Shown: positions 1 to 5,787, numbered from the stretch's first letter. The stretch is 10,403 bases of DNA from an uncultured Clostridia bacterium (GCA_937915515.1 CALGIK010000198.1:1-10403), one strand, 5' to 3'. The notes: generated by a model from the sequence alone, not told the origin. Translations and numbers: made by a program.

Positions 1-212
1 TGCATCAGTTGTCGCGCCAGCGGCATGGCTGAGTAGCGAAGTACGGACGGGATAAACGCTGAAAGCATCTAAGCGTGAAACCCACCTAAAGATAATATAT
101 CCCATTCTTTAATGAAGTAAGACCCCTTATAGACCATAAGGTTGATAGGTCAAAGGTGTAAGTGCAGCAATGCATTGAGCTGATTGATACTAATAGGTCG
201 AGGGCTTGATCA
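1..212 (+). rRNA. 23S ribosomal RNA, 3' end (partial)
   Basis: The stretch matches the conserved 3' domain of bacterial 23S rRNA: the block around 38-75 (GTACGGACGGGATAAACGCT, then GAAAGCATCTAAGCG) and the terminal block GATACTAATAGGTCGAGG just before position 212 are near-universal signatures. The 5' part lies outside the window. The exact 3' end is set by analogy with other 23S genes and could be off by a few bases. A small hairpin, TCACA-N5-TGTGA (210-224), starts right at the predicted end and may belong to the processing region. The order 23S-5S with no tRNA in the spacer is a common rrn operon arrangement. Confidence 0.96.
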
Positions 213-371
213 CAAATAATGTGACCAAAGCTTTGATTACAAGAATAACCAAAACAAAACAAAGCTCTTTTTTCTGTCTGACACTTATGCGGTTGTCAAT
301 GTTCTTTAAAAGTACATTAAAATCCAATATGTTATACGCTATTTACGGGAATTCTCCCGTGGATATACAAT
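213..371 (+). other. 23S-5S internal transcribed spacer
   Basis: This spacer of about 160 bp contains no tRNA or open reading frame that I can support. It holds a CAAAGCTTTG palindrome near 227-236 and, 11 bp before the 5S start, a perfect 6-bp stem ACGGGA-ATTC-TCCCGT at 345-360. The latter is well placed to be a processing signal of the pre-rRNA, but that role is inference from position only. Confidence 0.7.
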
Positions 372-487
372 TGCGGTGACTATGGCGAGGAGGTTCCACC
401 TGTTCTCATCCCGAACACAGAAGTTAAGCTCCTCAGCGCTGACGGTACTTGGCTGGACACGGCCCGGGAGATGATGACGTTGCCGCA
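372..487 (+). rRNA. 5S ribosomal RNA
   Basis: The length of about 116 nt and the sequence fit bacterial 5S rRNA. The ends pair (TGCGGTGAC with GTTGCCGCA), and the central block CATCCCGAACACAGAAGTTA (409-428) is the conserved loop B / helix III region. GGTACTTGG (445-453) and GGGAGA near the 3' side are the expected loop E / helix IV elements. It is the last gene of the rrn operon and is followed directly by an intrinsic terminator. Confidence 0.95.
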
Positions 488-493
488 TCCAAC

Positions 494-532
494 AAAAAAC
501 GACTGTTACAAAACGTGACAGTCGTTTTTTTA
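494..532 (+). terminator. Intrinsic terminator of the rRNA operon
   Basis: An inverted repeat ACGACTGTTA / TGACAGTCGT (10 bp with one G-U pair, loop CAAAACG) is followed by a run of seven T. It lies directly after the 5S gene and separates the rrn operon from the protein genes downstream. Confidence 0.93.
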
Positions 533-554
533 TTGCAAAAATTTGGGGCGAATA

Positions 555-583
555 TTGACATATTCTTCATATCGTGGTATTAT
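555..583 (+). promoter_or_regulatory. Sigma-A type promoter for the 639-1427 unit
   Basis: A perfect -35 TTGACA (555-560), a 17-bp spacer and a -10 TATTAT (578-583) predict a transcription start near 590, about 50 nt before the ATG at 639. It lies after the rrn terminator, so the unit downstream is transcribed separately from the rRNA. Confidence 0.85.
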
Positions 584-638
584 TTATACATATATTAAAT
601 AACTAAAAAATTTATACAAAATAGGTTTGGAGAGTTTT

Positions 639-1199
639 ATGGATATGCAAAACATTGATTATTTTTCTAATGAGATGCCTTTTCTTTCAATGCAAACTGC
701 ATTGGATTCATCGTTAACAAGAGCGTTGCTGAAATTCCAGATTAAAAAAGTGTTATGGGCTTTATTTATCCTTCCGGCATTTATGATTATAGCCGGTATT
801 GCGTTTATCTGCATAGATGCAGAGTTTTATTTGCCGCAAGGTGTCATCTTAATAGTCGCCGGTGCGATTATACCTCCATTAACAATTGGCATGTCAAATA
901 TTATGCAAAAAAGCATTGACAAGTCGGTAAAAGTAATGGGCATAGAAACCAAAGTTTATTATGAATTTTACGAAAATTACTTTAAACAAACAGTTGATAA
1001 GGGAGCTGATTTCACCAACGTATCAAAGATATCATACAAAATGCTGTATATGGCGTTTCGTACCAAAGATTATTATTTTTTATATCCTTCTAAAGGGCAG
1101 GCCTTTGTCCTTCCTGTCGAGAATATGTCTGACTCTCAAAAATTTACACTTAATGCTATATTAGAAAAGCATTTAGGCAAAAAGTTTAAAATTTATTGA
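639..1199 (+). CDS. YcxB-like membrane protein of unknown function
   Basis: This 186-aa protein has a soluble N-terminus, two hydrophobic segments (about residues 38-58 and 67-87) forming a membrane hairpin, and a cytoplasmic-looking C-terminal domain. The C-terminal part (about 105-165: YYEFYENYFKQ, a YKMLYMAFRTKDYYFLYPS block, then VLPVENM) resembles the C-terminal domain of the YcxB family, a group of uncharacterised bacterial membrane proteins; the match is from memory of the fold pattern, not a search. I chose the ATG at 639 because GGAGAG (629-634) sits at ribosome-binding distance. An in-frame TTG at 627 would have that site inside the coding region. The gene has its own consensus promoter and is followed 27 bp later by a second small membrane protein, probably on the same transcript. 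Confidence 0.82.
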   Translation: MDMQNIDYFSNEMPFLSMQTALDSSLTRALLKFQIKKVLWALFILPAFMIIAGIAFICIDAEFYLPQGVILIVAGAIIPPLTIGMSNIMQKSIDKSVKVMGIETKVYYEFYENYFKQTVDKGADFTNVSKISYKMLYMAFRTKDYYFLYPSKGQAFVLPVENMSDSQKFTLNAILEKHLGKKFKIY

Positions 1200-1226
1200 T
1201 GATAAGGGAACAATCAACATATAAAA

Positions 1227-1427
1227 ATGCTGATTATTAACATTATTATTTTTTTATTAGGCTTTACTTTCTTGATTATACCCGGCATTCTTATGTTGAG
1301 AGAAAATGCCGAAAGGAAAAAGAAAATTAAAGAGGATACCGAAAAGTTAAAGCAATATCAGGCTGATGCTTTAACACAAAAACAGATTATGAAAGATGTT
1401 TTGGCAAAAGCCGCCGCTTTAAGATAA
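1227..1427 (+). CDS. Small single-pass membrane protein with coiled-coil tail, unknown function
   Basis: This 66-aa protein has one hydrophobic helix (about residues 2-23), then a highly charged Lys/Glu-rich helix (about 24-66, starting RENAERKKKIKEDTEKL) that should form a coiled coil or amphipathic helix on the cytoplasmic side. It lies 27 bp after the YcxB-like gene with no promoter or terminator between them and is followed at once by a terminator, so it is very likely the last gene of that transcript. The only purine-rich site upstream, AAGGGA (1204-1209), lies 17 nt before the ATG, which is too far for good initiation, and no in-frame ATG, GTG or TTG lies closer. Translation may be weak or coupled to the gene upstream. 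The family is not recognised. Confidence 0.72.
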   Translation: MLIINIIIFLLGFTFLIIPGILMLRENAERKKKIKEDTEKLKQYQADALTQKQIMKDVLAKAAALR

Positions 1428-1437
1428 TATATAAATC

Positions 1438-1460
1438 GAGCTGCCGTGGGCAGCTTTTTT
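1438..1460 (+). terminator. Intrinsic terminator after the YcxB-like unit
   Basis: A perfect stem AGCTGCC / GGCAGCT (1439-1445 with 1449-1455, loop GTG, one extra G-U pair) is followed by TTTTT. It ends the 639-1427 transcript. Confidence 0.88.
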
Positions 1461-1502
1461 ATTGCTTTTTTAGTTTTTATGTATTTAAGTGTTATCGATT
1501 TT

Positions 1503-1548
1503 CTTTGATTAGGCTTTTACATGTAAAATTTTTAAATCAAAGTTTTTT
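1503..1548 (+). repeat. Nested inverted repeat at the 3' end of the acetyltransferase gene
   Basis: An outer pair CTTTGATT (1503-1510) / AATCAAAG (1535-1542) encloses a perfect 14-bp palindrome TTTTACATGTAAAA (1515-1528). A run of six T (1543-1548) follows on the plus strand, as in a plus-strand terminator, yet the only plausible gene touching it is on the minus strand and its stop codon lies inside the right arm. It may be a back-up terminator for plus-strand read-through from 1427, or a 3' stabilising structure for the minus-strand transcript. Confidence 0.5.
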
Positions 1549-1986
1549 AGTCAAAACTTCAAAACCGTCGGGGAAATATCCCTTCTTTTTGTACAAATTT
1601 TTAGCGTTTAAGTTTGTAGTTACCACTTCCAAAGTGATGGATACCGCTTTATCCTTAAATTCATTTTCGACAAACTCTAAAAATAACGTGCCGTAACCTT
1701 TTCCGCGTTGGTCTTCTGCAATAAAAAATTCATCAATAATTAAAACAACGCCGCCATCCTCGTTACACCAATAACTTGTTAAAAGCGCATATCCTACGTC
1801 TTCGCCTGTGTTTATATCTTCCATTAGATAACCCCAAAGGTTTTCGTGTTTACACAGCAGATAGTTAAAGGTTTTTTCGGTGATGGCGGCATTATATGGT
1901 CGATGTGTAGCGCCGCTACAGTAAAATTGTTTTTCGAGTTCGTAAAAAGCTTGTCGATCGTTTTCCGTAATGTTACGAATTATCAT
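1537..1986 (-). CDS. GNAT-family N-acetyltransferase
   Basis: This 149-aa protein is expected to transfer an acetyl group from acetyl-CoA to an amine; the substrate cannot be told from the sequence. It shows the family layout: an N-terminal IIRNITENDRQAFYELEKQF strand-helix, a central strand pair ending IIDEFFIAEDQ (about 83-93), the acetyl-CoA pyrophosphate loop RGKGYG (94-99), and the C-terminal LEVVTTNLNAKNLYKKKGY segment (119-137), in which Asn and the Tyr of the LYKKKGY motif are typical. Length is normal for a one-domain GNAT. I chose the ATG at 1986, which follows AAGGAG by 3 nt. An upstream ATG at 2010 has no ribosome binding site and lies only about 10 nt after the predicted transcription start. 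It is divergent from the MGMT-like gene at 2162. Confidence 0.9.
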   Translation of the reverse strand: MIIRNITENDRQAFYELEKQFYCSGATHRPYNAAITEKTFNYLLCKHENLWGYLMEDINTGEDVGYALLTSYWCNEDGGVVLIIDEFFIAEDQRGKGYGTLFLEFVENEFKDKAVSITLEVVTTNLNAKNLYKKKGYFPDGFEVLTKKL

Positions 1987-2026
1987 AAACTCCTTGTTGC
2001 CAATAGGCATTTTTTAAGATAGCATT

Positions 2027-2054
2027 ATTATATCTTTTTTTATCAAATAATCAA
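2027..2054 (-). promoter_or_regulatory. Promoter of the acetyltransferase gene
   Basis: Read on the minus strand: -35 TTGATT (2054-2049), a 16-bp spacer, and a perfect -10 TATAAT (2032-2027). The predicted start near 2020 gives a leader of about 35 nt before the ATG at 1986. A separate inverted repeat TTGACA-N6-TGTCAA lies just upstream at 2073-2090 and offers -35-like hexamers in both directions, but neither is matched by a good -10. Confidence 0.7.
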
Positions 2055-2126
2055 GTGTTTACAAATAATTTCTTGACATTTTTTTGTCAAAATTCCGGTA
2101 AAAAAATTTTAATTTTATAGAAGCTA

Positions 2127-2155
2127 TTGCTTAATAATACGTAATTTGCTAAAAT
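2127..2155 (+). promoter_or_regulatory. Promoter of the MGMT-like gene, abutting its start codon
   Basis: -35 TTGCTT (2127-2132), 17-bp spacer, -10 TAAAAT (2150-2155). The usual start point about 7 nt downstream falls on the A of the ATG at 2162, so the mRNA would have no leader. No Shine-Dalgarno sequence is present between -10 and ATG. Confidence 0.6.
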
Positions 2156-2161
2156 GCACAT

Positions 2162-2494
2162 ATGAACAGTTTTGATATAAATTTTTATAAATTAGTGTAT
2201 GCTGTGGTTCAAAAAATACCAAAGGGGAAGGTAACTACTTACGGTATGATTGCACAAGCCACCGGCTTTAAAAATATGGCACGTCAAGTCGGCTTTGCAC
2301 TGCACGCTAATCCTCATCCCGACCAAATACCTTGTTACAGAGTGGTTTTTGCCGACGGCAGTCTTTCGCAAGCCTTTGCTTTTGGCGGAATAAATAAGCA
2401 GCGCCAATTATTAGAGGAGGATGGTGTGCTTTTTGACAAAAACGGAAAAATAATGCCGCAATTTTTTTGCGAAATACAAGAAATCACTCTTTAA
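2162..2494 (+). CDS. MGMT/ATL-family DNA alkylation protein (PCYRV variant)
   Basis: This 110-aa protein is the C-terminal DNA-binding domain of O6-alkylguanine-DNA alkyltransferases on its own, the size of alkyltransferase-like (ATL) proteins. Visible are the start FYKLVYAVVQKIPKGKVTTYG with the conserved Tyr27, the recognition helix with the presumed Arg finger ARQVG (Arg41), the Asn-Pro hinge (50-51) and the active-site segment IPCYRVV (56-62). Classical enzymes have PCHRV, in which the His activates the Cys; ATL proteins usually replace the Cys (for example PWHRV). Here Cys58 is kept but the His is Tyr59, so transfer activity is uncertain: it may be a weak methyltransferase or a damage sensor that hands lesions to nucleotide excision repair. 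It is divergent from the GNAT gene. There is no Shine-Dalgarno sequence; the start codon coincides with the predicted transcription start. Confidence 0.88.
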   Translation: MNSFDINFYKLVYAVVQKIPKGKVTTYGMIAQATGFKNMARQVGFALHANPHPDQIPCYRVVFADGSLSQAFAFGGINKQRQLLEEDGVLFDKNGKIMPQFFCEIQEITL

Positions 2495-2598
2495 GCGGTT
2501 TATACTAATATATGTGCATATCTGCATATGCTCATACATTATTATCTTAACAAATATATTTAATATCAAAGTTTGTTAAAATGAACATTTATCAATAA

Positions 2599-2627
2599 TT
2601 GACAATATCCGCCTATTTTGTTATACT
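2599..2627 (+). promoter_or_regulatory. Strong promoter just before the 2638 gene
   Basis: A perfect -35 TTGACA (2599-2604), a 17-bp spacer and -10 TATACT (2622-2627). Transcription should start near 2634, leaving at most about 4 nt before the ATG at 2638. The promoter also rules out an in-frame TTG at 2599 as the start codon, since that would lie inside the -35 element. Confidence 0.85.
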
Positions 2628-2637
2628 ATTTTGGTGT

Positions 2638-3378
2638 ATGAAAAAAATTAATGGTTATGCAAGTATTTTTGTAGGCATTTTATGCCTTGGTATAGGTGTT
2701 TTTTTTGGTTTTTTAGGCAGTTACGATTTATTGATAGCTTTCAGCTTAGCTGCTCTTGTATTTTTTTATTTAGCGACGCTGTTTATTAAATACAGCATAT
2801 ACTATTTTAATTCGCATAATTGTCTGGGCTTACAAATTAACAACAAGGATAATATAAGAGACATTTTGCGTGATAACCTTATTTCTTGCGGATTTGTACT
2901 TTCTAACGGTTTTTATGTAAACAAAAATAATAAAAATTTTGACGTTTATTTTACGACATACGATAAACATGATTTAAAAGAAAAAGCTTCAGAAGTAGCC
3001 TGTGCAACGGGTTGCAATTATGAGTTTTTGGAAAACAGTCTTAAAATCGGCGGTTTTTTATATTGTGACGATGACGAAAATCTTATAATTTCTTTGAGCA
3101 ATACGGTCAGAGGATATGACAATCCGCTGTTTTTTAACGACAAAAAAAGAAGCATAGTAATTATGGTTGATTTAGAAGAAGAGCGTCCAATGCTTAAAAA
3201 CCTGTACTTTGTTGGATTGGTACCTTTTCATCATTCTTTTAAATACGACGCTTTAAATATGATAGAATTTGATACAAATAAAGGCGTGGTTTTTCTTGCT
3301 ACCCGTTCCGACAGTCATGATGCAGAGAGCCGTAAGGTTATTAAGCAAATATTTAAAAACGTAATAAGATTTTCGTAG
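2638..3378 (+). CDS. Two-helix membrane protein of unknown function
   Basis: This 246-aa protein has two hydrophobic segments (about 7-27 and 31-52) separated by a very short turn (GSYD), then a soluble region of about 190 residues with alternating strand and helix character (for example FDVYFTTYDKHDLKEKASEV, 101-120, and SIVIMVDLEEERPMLKNLYFV, 172-192). There is no signal peptidase site, so it is probably a membrane anchor with a cytoplasmic domain. The family is not recognised and no catalytic motif is evident. The start ATG at 2638 follows a consensus promoter almost directly and has no ribosome binding site, so translation is probably leaderless. It is convergent with the WYL regulator; the 95 bp between them hold no strong terminator, only a weak CGCTTAGCG stem followed by AATTTTTT near 3398-3415. 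Confidence 0.8.
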   Translation: MKKINGYASIFVGILCLGIGVFFGFLGSYDLLIAFSLAALVFFYLATLFIKYSIYYFNSHNCLGLQINNKDNIRDILRDNLISCGFVLSNGFYVNKNNKNFDVYFTTYDKHDLKEKASEVACATGCNYEFLENSLKIGGFLYCDDDENLIISLSNTVRGYDNPLFFNDKKRSIVIMVDLEEERPMLKNLYFVGLVPFHHSFKYDALNMIEFDTNKGVVFLATRSDSHDAESRKVIKQIFKNVIRFS

Positions 3379-3473
3379 GTTTTTACCTTTTAAGTTACGC
3401 TTAGCGCAATTTTTTGAATTTTCGCAAGTATTTTTCTTGTGTATGCAGTATTTTTTATTTAATTGTTACAAAT

Positions 3474-4385
3474 TTAAAGCGTATTATAATATTTAATAAG
3501 ACTATTCAATTTTTTTGTAAAATCGGCTATCAGCTTTGTGGGCTTAATAACTCTAATTTTATCTCCGAAAGTTAAAAGCTTGTTAATTAAAAAATCATCG
3601 TAGGGCACTCGCGCAAAAGCCATAAAACCGGCACCTTTTTTTATTAAACAGTCTTCGCCTAACCATTCCTGCACTTCTGCTAAAATGTCGGCATCTAAAC
3701 TTATTGTTAGATCAATATGTTCTCTTTCGTTTAAAAACTCGTTAAGCGCCTTTGTGTTAAGACAATAATCTCGTTTTTCATAATTCTCATCAAAAAGCTT
3801 TATTCCCGATATACGATTAATTTTAAAAAATCTAAAATCCTCACGCGTACGGCAATAAGCGTAAACGTACCAAATGTTATCCTTATATACAAAATTAAGC
3901 GGCTCTATATCTCTTATCGACATTAAGCCAAACTTATCGTGATAGGTAATTTGCGTTAATTGGCTGTTTTTCATAGCTTTGTTGAGCGCATTAAATTTAT
4001 TTTCGAAAGCAGCCGAAAAACTTGTATCTACTACGATATTATTTGCCGAGGACGAAAAAGTGCTTTCGTTTTTTTTGAGTCCGTTAAGCTTATCTAAAAC
4101 CGAAACTCCTATTTCGTCAACGGGCATAGCCTCGATAGAAGCAATTAATCTGTCGTATTCGGCAGGGGTAAAGTACATCGAAGACAATTTAAAACTGTCT
4201 AAAATACCGTATCCGCCGTTGCGCCCTCTAAAACTAACAATGGGCACGCCGCCTTCGCTTAACGCATCGATATATCTGATTACAGTGCGGCGGCTTATTT
4301 CGTATTTTAACGAAAGCTCATATAAACCTACTTTCTTTTTTGATAAAAGAGTAATTAAAATACCTACCAAAATACTGTTTTGCAT
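3474..4385 (-). CDS. WYL-domain transcriptional regulator (HTH-WYL-WCX)
   Basis: This 303-aa protein of the DeoR/YafY-like group is expected to bind DNA and sense a ligand, often a nucleotide or nucleic acid, through its WYL domain. The N-terminal winged helix-turn-helix (about 5-62) has a recognition helix SRRTVIRYIDAL (31-42) followed by the wing PIVSFRGRNGGYGI. The WYL domain spans about 140-200 and contains ITYHD, IEPLNFVYKDNIWYVYAYC (WYV in place of WYL at 172-174) and the FRFFKINRISGI segment with its conserved Arg. A C-terminal WCX-like domain fills about 224-290. GAGGAG lies 8 nt before the ATG. It is divergent from a 60-aa unknown gene, with two inverted repeats in the 149-bp gap, so autoregulation or control of that neighbour is likely; targets elsewhere cannot be excluded. 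Confidence 0.92.
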   Translation of the reverse strand: MQNSILVGILITLLSKKKVGLYELSLKYEISRRTVIRYIDALSEGGVPIVSFRGRNGGYGILDSFKLSSMYFTPAEYDRLIASIEAMPVDEIGVSVLDKLNGLKKNESTFSSSANNIVVDTSFSAAFENKFNALNKAMKNSQLTQITYHDKFGLMSIRDIEPLNFVYKDNIWYVYAYCRTREDFRFFKINRISGIKLFDENYEKRDYCLNTKALNEFLNEREHIDLTISLDADILAEVQEWLGEDCLIKKGAGFMAFARVPYDDFLINKLLTFGDKIRVIKPTKLIADFTKKLNSLIKYYNTL

Positions 4386-4415
4386 TGATAAAACTCCTCA
4401 CAATGAAAAAATTGG

Positions 4416-4434
4416 TTATTATTGTCAATAATAA
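4416..4434. promoter_or_regulatory. Palindrome upstream of the WYL regulator, candidate operator
   Basis: Perfect inverted repeat TTATTATT-GTC-AATAATAA, 31 bp upstream of the regulator's ATG. It contains a minus-strand TTGACA (4428-4423) that could serve as the -35 of the regulator gene, although the hexamer 17 bp further (CATTGT) is a poor -10. A role as autoregulatory operator is inferred from position. Confidence 0.45.
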
Positions 4435-4470
4435 TTAATAGTTGGAAATTTCTGAAATTATTTTAAAATA

Positions 4471-4490
4471 CTTGCCAGATAGTTGTCAAG
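4471..4490. promoter_or_regulatory. Imperfect inverted repeat upstream of the 60-aa gene, candidate operator
   Basis: CTTGCCA-N6-TGTCAAG, one mismatch between 7-bp arms. It is followed directly by TATAAT (4491-4496) and again by TATAAT (4501-4506). The arms carry -35-like hexamers (TTGCCA, TTGTCA), but spacing to either -10 is only 12-13 bp or 23 bp, so no standard promoter pair exists. The repeat is well placed to bind a dimeric regulator such as the adjacent WYL protein. Confidence 0.4.
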
Positions 4491-4534
4491 TATAATGTTG
4501 TATAATGAAGACACAATAATAAGAGAGGATTAAT

Positions 4535-4717
4535 ATGAAAGCAAAAAAGTATGACCTTAAACAGATTTATCAAAAGCTTTTAAATGACGAGATACCGCAA
4601 AGCTACGTAGACTTTGTGGTTACACGTTATGTAATTGATAAGCAGGCGGCACATATAGATAAAAGTAAAAATATCAGTGCGGCAGTCATTTACCCGAAAT
4701 TATATAATAAAATATAA
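4535..4717 (+). CDS. 60-aa protein of unknown function
   Basis: A short basic protein, rich in Lys, Tyr and Ile, with no membrane segment, no signal peptide and no motif that I recognise. It starts with a helix-prone KKYDLKQIYQKLLNDEIP stretch. Reality as a gene is supported by GAGAGG (4523-4528) 6 nt before the ATG, two TATAAT elements upstream and its position divergent from a regulator, as regulator targets often are. Only 17 bp separate its stop from the murG stop on the other strand, and no terminator is visible, so the two transcripts may overlap at their 3' ends. Confidence 0.65.
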   Translation: MKAKKYDLKQIYQKLLNDEIPQSYVDFVVTRYVIDKQAAHIDKSKNISAAVIYPKLYNKI

Positions 4718-4734
4718 TGAGGTTATCTTTAATA

Positions 4735-5775
4735 CTAATACTTATTGGAGCCGGCAGCCGAATAGATGATTCTTAGTATATCAAGCGTTCCGTCAATCTT
4801 AACGGCTTTTTGTCCCTGCTTAAACAGCGGAACTTTAGCATAAAGCTGTATTATTTTGTTTGCAAGCTGTTCGGCGCTGAACTTCCCTGTAAGTATAGCT
4901 CCACACCTTTTTTTTGCAAAATATTGTGCATTTAAGACTTGTTCTCCGCGCGTGCCCTCTGTCAGCGGAATGGACAAAAAGGGGACATTAAGGGCAACAA
5001 GCTCACACAGCGTGTTTGCACCCCCTCGTGTGACGCAAAAACAACTCGCTTTTATAACATCGTAAATGTTATCTAAAAATTGAGCGGAGTGAAAGCCGAC
5101 GGCAGTTGTTACTTCTTTATTTTTGCCGCTCACGACAAAAATATCAAATTTACGTTTTAGACGAGGATAAACTTCCTCTGCTAAACTGTTTAACTGCATA
5201 GCACCTTGACTTCCGCCTAAAAATAGCAAAACAGGTTTGTTCCCGTCAAATCCCATCGTTTGTAACCCGCGTACTTTATCGGCGGAATAAATTTCTTGCC
5301 GTAAAGGACAACCTACACGCACAGCTTTTTTGATTTCGCTGCATTCGAAAGAGGTCAAAAAAGCATAAGAATCTTTAGCGCACAACTTGTTGGCTAAACC
5401 TACGCTTACATCACTTTCATGTATAATGGTAGGGATTTTTAGACAATTTCCCGCAATTGCCACAGGCAGACTGACATAACCGCCCTTCGAAAAAATGACA
5501 TCAGGATGTATTCTGTTAAGTTCCTTTTTGCATTGAGAAATACTTGCCATAAGCTTAATGGGCAATAAAAAATTTGACAGCGAAAAACAACGTTTAAATT
5601 TTGCTGCTTGTATCTCTACATAATTAACGTTTGTTGTTTTTTCGGCTATCAGCCGCTTTTCCATACCGTCGCCGCCGAAATAATATACGGTGTCGTCTGA
5701 TTTAAGACTGTTGATAAGCGCAATATTAGGCATGACATGTCCTGCCGTACCCCCACCGGTAAAAACGATTCTCAT
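4735..5775 (-). CDS. murG: UDP-GlcNAc:lipid I N-acetylglucosaminyltransferase (MurG)
   Basis: This 346-aa enzyme adds GlcNAc to undecaprenyl-pyrophosphoryl-MurNAc-pentapeptide (lipid I), making lipid II on the inner face of the membrane. Visible are the N-terminal glycine loop TGGGTAGHVMPN (6-17), the second domain's IFSKGGYVSLPVAIAG (94-109) and PTIIHESDVSVGLANKL (115-131), the C-domain loop LFLGGSQGAMQLN (184-196) and the UDP-GlcNAc site TRGGANTLCELVALNVPFLSIPL (249-271), then RGEQVLNA (276-283). The C-terminal RGEQ form and IHESD motif fit the stand-alone murG of Clostridia rather than the dcw-cluster type; indeed no cell-division gene is nearby. The ATG at 5775 begins the family's conserved N-terminus. 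Longer upstream starts would read through the ATPase promoter. No ribosome binding site is present, and a -10 TATACT ends 6 nt before the ATG, suggesting a leaderless mRNA. Confidence 0.93.
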   Translation of the reverse strand: MRIVFTGGGTAGHVMPNIALINSLKSDDTVYYFGGDGMEKRLIAEKTTNVNYVEIQAAKFKRCFSLSNFLLPIKLMASISQCKKELNRIHPDVIFSKGGYVSLPVAIAGNCLKIPTIIHESDVSVGLANKLCAKDSYAFLTSFECSEIKKAVRVGCPLRQEIYSADKVRGLQTMGFDGNKPVLLFLGGSQGAMQLNSLAEEVYPRLKRKFDIFVVSGKNKEVTTAVGFHSAQFLDNIYDVIKASCFCVTRGGANTLCELVALNVPFLSIPLTEGTRGEQVLNAQYFAKKRCGAILTGKFSAEQLANKIIQLYAKVPLFKQGQKAVKIDGTLDILRIIYSAAGSNKY

Positions 5776-5781
5776 AAAGAT

Positions 5782-5787
5782 AGTATA
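5782..5787 (-). promoter_or_regulatory. Likely -10 element of murG
   Basis: TATACT on the minus strand, ending 6 nt before the ATG at 5775, so that transcription would begin at the ATG itself. No good -35 hexamer lies 16-18 bp upstream (ATATTT is the nearest), so confidence is modest. The same hexamer precedes the leaderless-looking gene at 2638. Confidence 0.45.

Noticed and set aside
627..638. TTG start that would add four residues to the YcxB-like protein
   Set aside because: The Shine-Dalgarno GGAGAG at 629-634 overlaps this codon and is correctly spaced for the ATG at 639.
1505..1696. 63-codon plus-strand frame opposite the end of the acetyltransferase
   Set aside because: It is an antisense shadow of the GNAT C-terminus with no ribosome binding site.
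2073..2090. TTGACA-N6-TGTCAA as a pair of divergent -35 elements
   Set aside because: No acceptable -10 lies 16-18 bp away in either direction; better promoters for both flanking genes are found nearer to the genes.
2599..2637. TTG start that would add 13 residues to the 246-aa membrane protein
   Set aside because: The codon lies inside the -35 element TTGACA of a near-consensus promoter, so it would be upstream of the transcript.
3979..4431. 150-codon open frame on the plus strand opposite the WYL regulator
   Set aside because: Antisense shadow of a well-supported regulator; the translation shows no recognisable domain.
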